Source: Bacteroidales bacterium (GTDB lineage: Bacteria; Bacteroidota; Bacteroidia; Bacteroidales; WCHB1-69). Taken from it: a stretch of 43,460 nt of DNA. Location of the stretch: the NCBI GenBank assembly GCA_017615595.1, contig JAFZZT010000029.1, positions 1 through 43,460 of the forward strand, given 5' to 3'. Positions 16,959 to 24,784 of the stretch are shown piece by piece. How positions within the stretch are numbered: the first letter of the stretch is position 1; each line of letters starts with the position of its first letter. Under the pieces are notes generated by a model, which made no database searches, was not told where the DNA came from, and was given only the letters and a program-made list of their open reading frames with translations. The position numbers and the translations under genes were made by a program.

Positions 16959-17546
16959 TTAAACAAGGAGCTTCAGCATCTCCCACAGCAGACGGGTGGG
17001 CAAGCCCATCACGTTATAGAACGAGCCGTCAATGGCCTTGATGCCCACATAGCCGATCCATTCCTGGACACCGTATGCGCCGGCTTTATCATAAGGTTTA
17101 TAAACATTAATATAATGTGCAATCTCCTCTTCGGAAAGCTCGGCGAAGGTCACCTCGGTAGCACGGTAGTCGGTGAGCACCTGGGCAGGCGTAGCCACCG
17201 TAAGACCGCTATAGACAGTGTGCGTACATCCCGACAACGCCCGAATCATCTCGTGTGCCTCCTGCTCATCGGCCGGCTTGCCGATAATGTGTCCGTCCAC
17301 CACCACTATCGTGTCGCAGGCAATGAAGATGGACTTTTCTGGATATTGGGAGAAATCGACTGGGGACAATTTGAGACGTGAGAGATACTTCACCACCTCT
17401 GCCGGTGGGAGCTGAGGATCGTAGGATTCATCCACATCGGTAGAAAGAATCTCAAAATCAATGCCCATATCCTTCAGCAACTCTCTGCGGCGGGGAGACT
17501 TGGAGGCGAGATATATCTTGTAGTTTTTCAGTTCTTCTAATAACAT
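16959..17546 (-). CDS. maf: Maf/YhdE-type nucleotide pyrophosphatase
   Basis: A 195-residue house-cleaning enzyme that hydrolyses nucleoside triphosphates (dTTP/UTP or modified bases) to monophosphates. Motifs: IYLASKSPRRRELLKDMGID near the N-terminus, CDTIVVVDGHIIGKPADEQEA in the middle with the catalytic Asp, and KAGAYGVQEW then GSFYNVMGLPT near the end. The frame is open 17 codons further upstream, but the -7 box TACATTTGC at 17567-17575 lies between the two candidate starts, so ATG at 17546 (MLLEELKNYK) is chosen. It is a single gene, divergent from the sialidase. Confidence 0.94.
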   Translation of the reverse strand: MLLEELKNYKIYLASKSPRRRELLKDMGIDFEILSTDVDESYDPQLPPAEVVKYLSRLKLSPVDFSQYPEKSIFIACDTIVVVDGHIIGKPADEQEAHEMIRALSGCTHTVYSGLTVATPAQVLTDYRATEVTFAELSEEEIAHYINVYKPYDKAGAYGVQEWIGYVGIKAIDGSFYNVMGLPTRLLWEMLKLLV

Positions 17547-17566
17547 AGCCCTTGTTTTTAGCGCGG

Positions 17567-17575
17567 GCAAATGTA
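17567..17575 (-). promoter_or_regulatory. -7 promoter element of maf
   Basis: Minus-strand TACATTTGC, 20 nt upstream of the chosen maf start. Confidence 0.65.
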
Positions 17576-17606
17576 CGAAAAATACTATCGTCTTCAATCT
17601 TTTTAC

Positions 17607-17615
17607 TATTTTTGC
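17607..17615 (+). promoter_or_regulatory. -7 promoter element of the sialidase gene
   Basis: Plus-strand TATTTTTGC, 17 nt before the ATG at 17633. Confidence 0.7.
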
Positions 17616-17632
17616 CTTTTCTTTAGCACAAA

Positions 17633-19885
17633 ATGATAACCCGACCTTTATACACCAAGCAGACCATCCTCTGGCACATCTTGTCCATTTGGATACTCCT
17701 CTTGCCCCTCGGATTGATGGCGCAGTCTGGCAACACCTCCGACACGCTGAGACGCACCACCCTGTATCGTCCCGGCGACTACAACTCCAAAAACTACCGC
17801 ATCCCGGCCATCGTCACGGCGGGCGACGGCTCGTTGGTGGTGGCCACCGACAAGCGCAAATACAACGACGCTGACCTGCCGGAGGACATCGACATCCTTA
17901 TCAACCGAAGCACCGACGGTGGACGCACGTGGAGCGCTCCCTACACCTTGGCGGAGGGCACGGGCGTGGGCCATGGCTTTGGCGACTGCGCCTTGGTACG
18001 CACCAACGAAGAGGGCGGACTGCTGGCTGTCTTTGTGGGCGGAGTCGGTTTTTGGCAGTCGCGGCCCGACAACCCACTGCGTACCTACCTCTGCCGCAGT
18101 CGCGACAACGGCCAGACATGGAGCAAGCCCCAAGACATCACCCACTTCATCCTTGGTCCCGACTGCATCATCCCCGAGCATCGCAGCTGGTGGTCGTCGT
18201 TCTTCGCTTCCGGCGCGGGCCTCCGCACCTCATCAGGCCGCATCCTATTCACGGCCGCCGTGCGCGAGGACTCTCTCTGGATGGCTTGCAACTATGTCTT
18301 CTACTCCGATGACGACGGCGAGACCTGGCAATGCTCTCAGAAAGCATCGCCCAAAGGCGACGAGGCCAAGCTGGTGGAGCTCTCAGACGGGCGCATCCTG
18401 ATGAGCATCCGTGCGGATGGGCACCGGCTGTTTAACATCTCCGAAGACGGCGGCGTCACCTGGCGTGCCACCACCTCCGTATGGCCCCAGCTTGAAGCGC
18501 CCGCCTGCAACGGCGATATCCTCCGCTGCACCGCCCCTGACGGACGTCCGCTGCTGCTGCACTCGCTGCCCTACGGCCAAGAGCGCAAGGATGTCTCCAT
18601 CTTCGTCAGCTTCGACGAAGGGAAGACCTGGACCCTGCGCCGCACCATCGTCCCCTACCCTTCCGCATACTCTTCCCTCTGTCAGCTCCCAGACGGCACC
18701 ATCGGTCTCTATGTGGAGGAGGCCTACAACAACGGCGTCAACTACTCCATGGTCTTCTATAACTTCAGCCTCGAATGGCTGCTGCCGAAAAAACGCCCCA
18801 AGAGCTACGAGCCGACAACCCCTTACTACATCCAGGCGCGACAGAGCTTCGCCGACCACAACTATGATGCCGCTTATGACTATCTGGAGAAGGAATTGAT
18901 CGAGCATCCCAAAAACGGCTATGCCTGGTTTTATAAAGGATGGCTGGACATGTACTACAAAGAAGACCTGTCAAAATCCCTACATGCTTTCGACCAAGCC
19001 GCAAAACAAATCCCTCGCAAAGATAAAGCCTTCCTGTCGACAGCCTATTCCGGTCGTGGGGTGGCCAACCGCACTATCGGAAATCTCAACGCGGCATACG
19101 CTGATTACACCAAGGCCGTCAAACTCTACCCGAACTCCCAAGACTACATCAACCGCGGGGAATTGAACTACGGGATTGGAAAATACCTGGAAGCTGGAAA
19201 CGATTTTTTTGCCGCCCTGAAGTTGGATTCCACCAACAAGGATGCCTGGTACAGCGTGGGAAAGTATTATTATGCCACCAAAGACTATGAAAAATGTCTG
19301 AAGTGGCTTACAGACTGCATCGCCCGGCATCCAGACCATTCGGACTACTATCTGCTCCGGGCGTTCTGCTATCGGGACATGCACAACTACGACCAAGAGG
19401 CCAAGGATGTAGTCATGACTTTGTCTCTTGATGATAACGATAAGGCAGTCGCCATGTTGAGAGAGCTGGCGGGCGTCGCATACCATCAAACCATCACAGA
19501 ACTGGAAGCACGACACCAGGCCGATCCGGGCAACACAGGCTGGATCTATTACATCGGGGCCGTCCAAGAGTTGGCAGGAGAGTACGGCAAGGCACTGCTC
19601 ATGTACAAGAAGCTTTACGACATGGACGACAAGGGCAGCAGATCAAAGTCGGCCGCGGCCGAGCGGATTGCCGCCTGCTGGATGTTGTTAGGCGACAACG
19701 ACAACGCCATCCGGTTCCTGGAGGAGGCCATCGCATTGGAGGAAGACAAGGCAGAGAAGGACATATTGACCTCTGGGTTGGAATACATCCAGCAGCAAGC
19801 TCGTCAGAATGACCATAAGAAATCCCAAGTGAACGATAATGAGGAGCTGGAGATCATACGCAGGGCGTTCTTCGGAGAGCCGTAG
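17633..19885 (+). CDS. Exported exo-alpha-sialidase (GH33-like) fused to a TPR domain
   Basis: A 750-residue exported protein. The signal peptide ends near GLMAQSG (residue about 31). Residues 40-385 form a sialidase propeller: YRIPAIV with the first triad Arg (R56) and five Asp-boxes (STDGGRTW, SRDNGQTW, SDDDGETW, SEDGGVTW, SFDEGKTW). DEAKLVELSDGRILMSIRADG carries the Glu and second Arg, and YSSLCQLPDGTIGLYVE fits the region of the nucleophilic Tyr. From about 393 to 735 come roughly eight TPR-like units (for example AWFYKGWLDMYYKEDLSKSL and AYADYTKAVKLYPNSQDYI). It would release terminal sialic acid from host glycans. TPRs suggest protein binding in the periplasm or at the surface. No T9SS domain or lipobox is seen. 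Confidence 0.88.
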   Translation: MITRPLYTKQTILWHILSIWILLLPLGLMAQSGNTSDTLRRTTLYRPGDYNSKNYRIPAIVTAGDGSLVVATDKRKYNDADLPEDIDILINRSTDGGRTWSAPYTLAEGTGVGHGFGDCALVRTNEEGGLLAVFVGGVGFWQSRPDNPLRTYLCRSRDNGQTWSKPQDITHFILGPDCIIPEHRSWWSSFFASGAGLRTSSGRILFTAAVREDSLWMACNYVFYSDDDGETWQCSQKASPKGDEAKLVELSDGRILMSIRADGHRLFNISEDGGVTWRATTSVWPQLEAPACNGDILRCTAPDGRPLLLHSLPYGQERKDVSIFVSFDEGKTWTLRRTIVPYPSAYSSLCQLPDGTIGLYVEEAYNNGVNYSMVFYNFSLEWLLPKKRPKSYEPTTPYYIQARQSFADHNYDAAYDYLEKELIEHPKNGYAWFYKGWLDMYYKEDLSKSLHAFDQAAKQIPRKDKAFLSTAYSGRGVANRTIGNLNAAYADYTKAVKLYPNSQDYINRGELNYGIGKYLEAGNDFFAALKLDSTNKDAWYSVGKYYYATKDYEKCLKWLTDCIARHPDHSDYYLLRAFCYRDMHNYDQEAKDVVMTLSLDDNDKAVAMLRELAGVAYHQTITELEARHQADPGNTGWIYYIGAVQELAGEYGKALLMYKKLYDMDDKGSRSKSAAAERIAACWMLLGDNDNAIRFLEEAIALEEDKAEKDILTSGLEYIQQQARQNDHKKSQVNDNEELEIIRRAFFGEP

Positions 19886-19994
19886 TCGCAAGTCATAAAC
19901 TGGATGGAGAATCCCCTTTGCGCGGAAGATGGCGCATTATCCAGAAAGCCCTTAGAGAATTTCTTATGCTGGAGGAAGGGAATTATCACAGGAA

Positions 19995-22355
19995 TCACAA
20001 ACCTGTCCGAATCTTGCTTCTGTCCTCCCCTTCTGTCTTGCCCATTCCAGCCTTCTTGTAGGAGTTGAAGTTATAGCTGACGCCCAGCCAGAACATTCGG
20101 CTTTTTCCATGCAGCATATTGTCTAACCGATAGTACTGGTTGTCGGCAAAGATCTCCCACTTGCGGGTGTTGAAGACATCGGTGAGCTGCGCGGAGACGG
20201 TAAGTGCACCCTTCAGGAACTTCTGACTGATGCCGACATTCAGGTAGTGCGAGAGGCGCGTGGTGAACTGCGGGTAGTACTGCGGCGTGTTGAGAAAATA
20301 CTGCAGGTAGATGTTCATACCCTTGATCGGACGGAAATCAAGCCGAAGGTTGCTGTTGTTGACCCACCCGCCGTTCGAGATGTCCCAATCGTCGATGTTG
20401 CCAACCGAACGGAGATAGTAGGTGTTCGTGCCGAGCGTGGCTGTCATCCACTTCCATGGGTCGGTCTTCGCACTCAAGTCCAAGCCTGCCTTAGTCTGCG
20501 AAGTAGCGTTGATGTAAGTCATCAGCAGGATGTCGTCTTCAAAACGGACCACCTGTGTGATGTAGTTGTGGATATAGTTGCCGTAAACGCTAATATTCAC
20601 GGCCCATTTCGGCACCTTGTACTGGTAAAGCAGCTCCGCATTGTCGGCAGTCTCGGGCTGGAGGCGCATATTACCCTGCTCGAAGTTGTGTGGGTCGATC
20701 ATGCTCATGTAAGGGTTGAGTTGCGGATAGGTAGGCCGAGAGATGCGCCGCGAATAGGCGAACGACAGGATGTGCTTCTTGGAAATCATGTACTTGAATG
20801 ACAGCGAGGGGCCGAGAAAGAAATGCTGCGACCACTCGTCCAGCCCCTCTTTCTCGCTGTGCAGGTTCGTGTGGCTATACTCCGCACGGACACCAGCGCT
20901 CCATGAGAAACGGTCGCGCCAGGTCGTAGAGGTAAACTGCACATAGGCGGCCGGCACGTACTCCCGGTGCAGCAGATCGTTACTAAACTGATGGGAATAG
21001 TTCCAATCCAAGCTGTCGCGCACGAAGAAGTTGTGGTAGATGTCGTTCTGACGATAGGAAAACTTCACCCCAGCATCCCAGAAACCGTATTTCTTGATGA
21101 TGCGCCAGTCCGTTTGGACAGCGGAAAGCAGCGGACTGCCACCCGACACCGACTTGCTGACCGAATCACCCTCCAAGAAGTAGTAAGACGGACGGTGGCC
21201 CCAAATCTTGGAGACGTTCGCCTTGACGGAGAAAGTGAGTTTTCCGGGACGAATAGCGTGCCAATAGGCCAGCGTGCCGTCGAGATTTTCGCGATTCCAG
21301 GTCACATCGCTGCGGCGATTCTCGTGCGACAGGATGCCTTCATAGAACCAGTCGTTGGAGAGATCCTGCACGGTGTTGAAGCGGGGCAGGATTAGCCGAA
21401 TGTCGGCATCTATCTTGTTCCGCATATTGGGCTTGACCGTGACACCGAGAGAGACATTGTTGTTGAAGACTGTCCGCAAGGCGTGGATCTGCTGGTTGAG
21501 ACTATCGCCAGAAGTGCGGTAATAGCGGTAAAGGTAGCCATCATCAATGTTGTCCTCGTACTTCACCTGATAGTTGAAACGCAGGGCGAACTTGTTGCGG
21601 GTGTAGTTAAGCGCCAGGCTACCGTTTGTAAAATGGTTGAACCCATAGTTGAGAGCCACCATCCCACTGGGCCCTTTCTGCCAACCCTTTTTGGTGACGA
21701 TGTTGATAATGCCGCCAGTGCCTTCGGCGTCATAGCTGGCACTAGGGTTTGTGATGACGTCAATACTCGCCACATTGGAGGACGGGATAGCATTGACGGA
21801 GCCGAGGTTGGTGGGCACGCCATCAAGAAGAAGCAACACATTGCCGTTGCCGCGAATGGAGACGTTGCCGTCGGGGTCAACAGTCACAGAGGACTGCTGG
21901 CGCAGCAAATCGGCGACAGTACCACCCATCAAAGTCGTAGCGTCAGGGGGTAATATCGTTGTGTGTTCGCTAGTCACATATATTCGTGCATCATCTCTGA
22001 CAGAAACATTCACCGCTTCCAGCATCTGTGACGTAGCCTCCAACATGATCTCTCCCAAGGCGAACTCGTTCTTGTCTGCCGTAATGTCAAAATGTCTTGT
22101 CCCATAACCCATATAGAGAACTGTCAAGGTATAGGTTTTGGGCGACCGCGGCACCTTCACCGAAAATTGTCCTTTCTGGTCCGTCAAAGTGCCCGCCACC
22201 ACGCTGTCCTGCAAGGAGACATACACGGAAACATAAGGCATCTCGACATTATTCTTGTCAACCACTTTGCCCGTCATCGTGCACATGCTCACCTGTGCAA
22301 AGACAGGAAGGCTGATACATAATATAATGACAAAAAAGAGGAGTCTTCTACTCAT
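19995..22355 (-). CDS. Outer-membrane beta-barrel protein (TonB-dependent-receptor-like)
   Basis: A 786-residue outer-membrane protein. Signal peptide MSRRLLFFVIILCISLPVFA, then a carboxypeptidase-regulatory-like domain (MTGKVVDKNNVEMPYVSVYV, about 25-105). A plug-like domain follows (VADLLRQQSSVTVDPDGNVS, DVITNPSASYDAEGTGGIIN). A long barrel with alternating aromatic strands ends NSYKKAGMGKTEGEDRSKIRTGL; a terminal aromatic residue is lacking, so the last strand may be SRMFWLGVSYNF, with a short tail after it. This matches the OMP_b-brl_3 group rather than SusC. The frame is open 28 codons upstream, but the -7 box at 22380-22388 supports ATG 22355. Ligand unknown; the divergent GH89 gene suggests a glycan or oligosaccharide. 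Confidence 0.87.
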   Translation of the reverse strand: MSRRLLFFVIILCISLPVFAQVSMCTMTGKVVDKNNVEMPYVSVYVSLQDSVVAGTLTDQKGQFSVKVPRSPKTYTLTVLYMGYGTRHFDITADKNEFALGEIMLEATSQMLEAVNVSVRDDARIYVTSEHTTILPPDATTLMGGTVADLLRQQSSVTVDPDGNVSIRGNGNVLLLLDGVPTNLGSVNAIPSSNVASIDVITNPSASYDAEGTGGIINIVTKKGWQKGPSGMVALNYGFNHFTNGSLALNYTRNKFALRFNYQVKYEDNIDDGYLYRYYRTSGDSLNQQIHALRTVFNNNVSLGVTVKPNMRNKIDADIRLILPRFNTVQDLSNDWFYEGILSHENRRSDVTWNRENLDGTLAYWHAIRPGKLTFSVKANVSKIWGHRPSYYFLEGDSVSKSVSGGSPLLSAVQTDWRIIKKYGFWDAGVKFSYRQNDIYHNFFVRDSLDWNYSHQFSNDLLHREYVPAAYVQFTSTTWRDRFSWSAGVRAEYSHTNLHSEKEGLDEWSQHFFLGPSLSFKYMISKKHILSFAYSRRISRPTYPQLNPYMSMIDPHNFEQGNMRLQPETADNAELLYQYKVPKWAVNISVYGNYIHNYITQVVRFEDDILLMTYINATSQTKAGLDLSAKTDPWKWMTATLGTNTYYLRSVGNIDDWDISNGGWVNNSNLRLDFRPIKGMNIYLQYFLNTPQYYPQFTTRLSHYLNVGISQKFLKGALTVSAQLTDVFNTRKWEIFADNQYYRLDNMLHGKSRMFWLGVSYNFNSYKKAGMGKTEGEDRSKIRTGL

Positions 22356-22379
22356 AGTGTCTAAAACATTATATAAAAA

Positions 22380-22388
22380 GCAAAAATA
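22380..22388 (-). promoter_or_regulatory. -7 promoter element of the OMP barrel gene
   Basis: Minus-strand TATTTTTGC, 24 nt upstream of the chosen ATG at 22355. Confidence 0.65.
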
Positions 22389-22408
22389 CATTTTTTTGAA
22401 AGAATTCG

Positions 22409-22417
22409 TATTTTTGC
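22409..22417 (+). promoter_or_regulatory. -7 promoter element of the GH89 gene
   Basis: Plus-strand TATTTTTGC, 72 nt before the GH89 ATG and only 20 nt from the opposed -7 box at 22380-22388. Confidence 0.65.
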
Positions 22418-22489
22418 GGCTGAGAAACAACATTATCAACCTGTTTCATCTGTGGTAAACGTAGATTAAGCAAATAGTCCTCTTGACCC

Positions 22490-24709
22490 ATGAGCAATAA
22501 ACTTCTTCTATTATTATGCGCACTCCTGTCTGGCTATACCGTATCAGCACAACGTCCTATCGACGGACTGGCGCACCGAATCCTCGGCGATATGGACACT
22601 TGGTTTGTCTTTGATTACCAGCCCGATACGATTGACTATTTCCAGATAGAGCCGATCTCCGACAAACAAACCACTTTCAAAATCCACATCATCGGCAACA
22701 ACGACAATTCGCTCGCCGTGGGACTGAATTACTACCTCAAGCACATTGCGGGCGTACACGTCTCCTGGCTGTTGTGCGAACCTGTCGAGCTGCCTGTAAA
22801 GTTCCCGATTACCCTCAAAACCATCCGCAAGGAAGCCCTCGTGAAAGACCGTTTCTTCCTGAACTACTGCACCTACGGCTACACGATGCCGTGGTGGAAG
22901 TGGCCGCAGTGGGAGCGGTTCATCGACTGGATGGCGCTGAACGGCATCAACATGCCGTTGGCCATCACTGGGCAGGAGGCCGTCTGGTATGAGGTATGGA
23001 AGGAGTTCGGGATGACCGACGAGGAAATCCGAGGCTACTTCTCCGGGCCAGCGCACCTGCCGTGGCACCGCATGGCCAACTTGGACGGCTTCGGCGGTCC
23101 GCTGCCGATGTCGTGGCTGGAGGGACAGAAGGAGCTGCAACGGCAAATCGTTCAGCGCGAGCGGGAATTCAACATGACGCCGGTGCTGCCCGCCTTCGCC
23201 GGGCACGTGCCCAAACGGTTCGCCGAGATGCACCCCGACGCCGACATCCAGCAGCTGAGCGCGTGGTGCGGCTTCGAGCCCACCCACTTCCTCAACTCCT
23301 CCGACCCGCTCTTTGCCAAAATCCAGCAATCGTTTATGGAGAAGGAGATTGCCCTCTTCGGCACCGACCACATTTACGGCGTCGATCCCTTCAACGAGAT
23401 GGACCCGCCCAGCTGGGAGCCCGACTACCTCGCCAACGTGGCCCGCAACATCTACACCTCGCTGCAGCAGAGCGACCCCGACGCCCGCTGGCTGCAGATG
23501 ACCTGGGTCTTCTACTACAAACGCAAGTCGTGGACCCCCGAACGGCTCCGCGCCTACCTCACCGCCGTGCCCCAGGACAAACTCGTGCTGCTCGACTACT
23601 TCTGCGAGAAGACGGAGGTGTGGCGCACCACCGAGGGCTTCTACGGACAGCCCTTCATCTGGTGCTACCTCGGCAACTTCGGCGGCAACACCATGCTGGT
23701 GGGCAACATCAACGAATTGGAGAAGAAACTGAATGCCGCACTCAAGGAGGCCGGCCCGAATATGACCGGCATCGGCTCCACGTTGGAATCCTTCGACGTG
23801 AGTCCGCAAATCTACGAGTACCTCTTCGACCGCGCATGGGAGGGCCAACCCGATGTGCAGCAATGGATTGAGGACTGGAGCCACCTGCGTTCCGGCAACC
23901 GCAACCACCCCGAAACTTGGCAGTTGCTGAACGACAGCATTTATAAGGACTGGTCTTTCTACGGCCTTGGCACGCAGTCGGTGGCGCGGCCGTCGTTGGA
24001 GGGCCACGGCACATACTACACCAAACCATACTACTCGTATAGCAACGACACGTTGAAGCAGATCTGCAAGAGATTTCTCCGGGATTATCCCCACCTCATC
24101 GGTCTTTTTGAGATTTTTGATGGGACAAACGCCTACCGTTACGATCTCGTCAACCTTTTCTCGCAATGGATGGGCAACCATTTTATGGACATCCGCAACG
24201 ATTTTACGGTGGCATACAAGAACCGCAATATCAAGGAGATGAAGCGGCAGGTAAAGATGGCCAACCAGCTGTTTGACGATGTCGATGCGCTACTCAACAC
24301 GCATCCGGCCTTCATGTTGGGTCCGTGGATTGAGGCGGCCCGCGACTGGGGCACCAACAAAAAGGAGAAAGACTACTACGAGCGGCAGGCGCGCACAATC
24401 CTTACAATTTGGGGCGGACCGGTGCTCAACGACTACGCCAACCGGATGTGGGGAGGTTTAGTGAAAGACTATTACGCCAAGCGGTGGAATCTCTTCTTCG
24501 ACGCCGTCATCAAAGCGGCAAAGCAAGGCAAGGAGTTCGACGAGAAGGCATTTGGAGAGGAACTTTCCAAGTTCGAGCACGCCTGGACGGAGAGCCACAC
24601 GAAGTATCCTGTGAAGCCGCAGAAGGTGAAACAGAAAGACCGTCAAGGACCAAAAGACCCCACCTTCAATGCCGCCTGGGCGATTTACGACCGGTGGATG
24701 AAGGAGTGA
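22490..24709 (+). CDS. Alpha-N-acetylglucosaminidase (GH89, NAGLU-like)
   Basis: A 739-residue exported hydrolase releasing terminal alpha-linked GlcNAc from heparan-type chains or mucin O-glycans. Signal peptide LLLLLCALLSGYTVSAQ, then the NAGLU N-terminal domain. The catalytic barrel has LNYCTYGYTMPWWKWPQWER, DWMALNGINMPLAITGQEAV, GVDPFNEMDPPSW with candidate acid/base Glu303, and GIGSTLESFDVSPQIYEYLF with candidate nucleophile Glu433. The all-helical C-terminal domain follows (HPAFMLGPWIEAARDWG, ILTIWGGPVLNDYANRMWGG). Length fits bacterial GH89 enzymes without extra carbohydrate-binding modules. Residue assignments come from family knowledge, not alignment. Confidence 0.95.
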   Translation: MSNKLLLLLCALLSGYTVSAQRPIDGLAHRILGDMDTWFVFDYQPDTIDYFQIEPISDKQTTFKIHIIGNNDNSLAVGLNYYLKHIAGVHVSWLLCEPVELPVKFPITLKTIRKEALVKDRFFLNYCTYGYTMPWWKWPQWERFIDWMALNGINMPLAITGQEAVWYEVWKEFGMTDEEIRGYFSGPAHLPWHRMANLDGFGGPLPMSWLEGQKELQRQIVQREREFNMTPVLPAFAGHVPKRFAEMHPDADIQQLSAWCGFEPTHFLNSSDPLFAKIQQSFMEKEIALFGTDHIYGVDPFNEMDPPSWEPDYLANVARNIYTSLQQSDPDARWLQMTWVFYYKRKSWTPERLRAYLTAVPQDKLVLLDYFCEKTEVWRTTEGFYGQPFIWCYLGNFGGNTMLVGNINELEKKLNAALKEAGPNMTGIGSTLESFDVSPQIYEYLFDRAWEGQPDVQQWIEDWSHLRSGNRNHPETWQLLNDSIYKDWSFYGLGTQSVARPSLEGHGTYYTKPYYSYSNDTLKQICKRFLRDYPHLIGLFEIFDGTNAYRYDLVNLFSQWMGNHFMDIRNDFTVAYKNRNIKEMKRQVKMANQLFDDVDALLNTHPAFMLGPWIEAARDWGTNKKEKDYYERQARTILTIWGGPVLNDYANRMWGGLVKDYYAKRWNLFFDAVIKAAKQGKEFDEKAFGEELSKFEHAWTESHTKYPVKPQKVKQKDRQGPKDPTFNAAWAIYDRWMKE

Positions 24710-24752
24710 AAACGAAAAGTTGGGATTTTTTTATTGATGTGTGATTTTTTGT

Positions 24753-24761
24753 TATTTTTGC
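24753..24761 (+). promoter_or_regulatory. -7 promoter element of the T9SS cargo gene
   Basis: Plus-strand TATTTTTGC, 23 nt before the ATG at 24785. It lies downstream of an upstream in-frame ATG (24734) and so rules it out. Confidence 0.7.
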
Positions 24762-24784
24762 ATTTTCTTAAATACTTAATAAGT

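Noticed and set aside
22544-24181. 545-codon minus-strand open frame opposite the GH89 gene
   Set aside because: A shadow frame caused by the GC-rich codon pattern of the true gene; its Val/Leu/Gly/His-rich text resembles no protein and it has no promoter.
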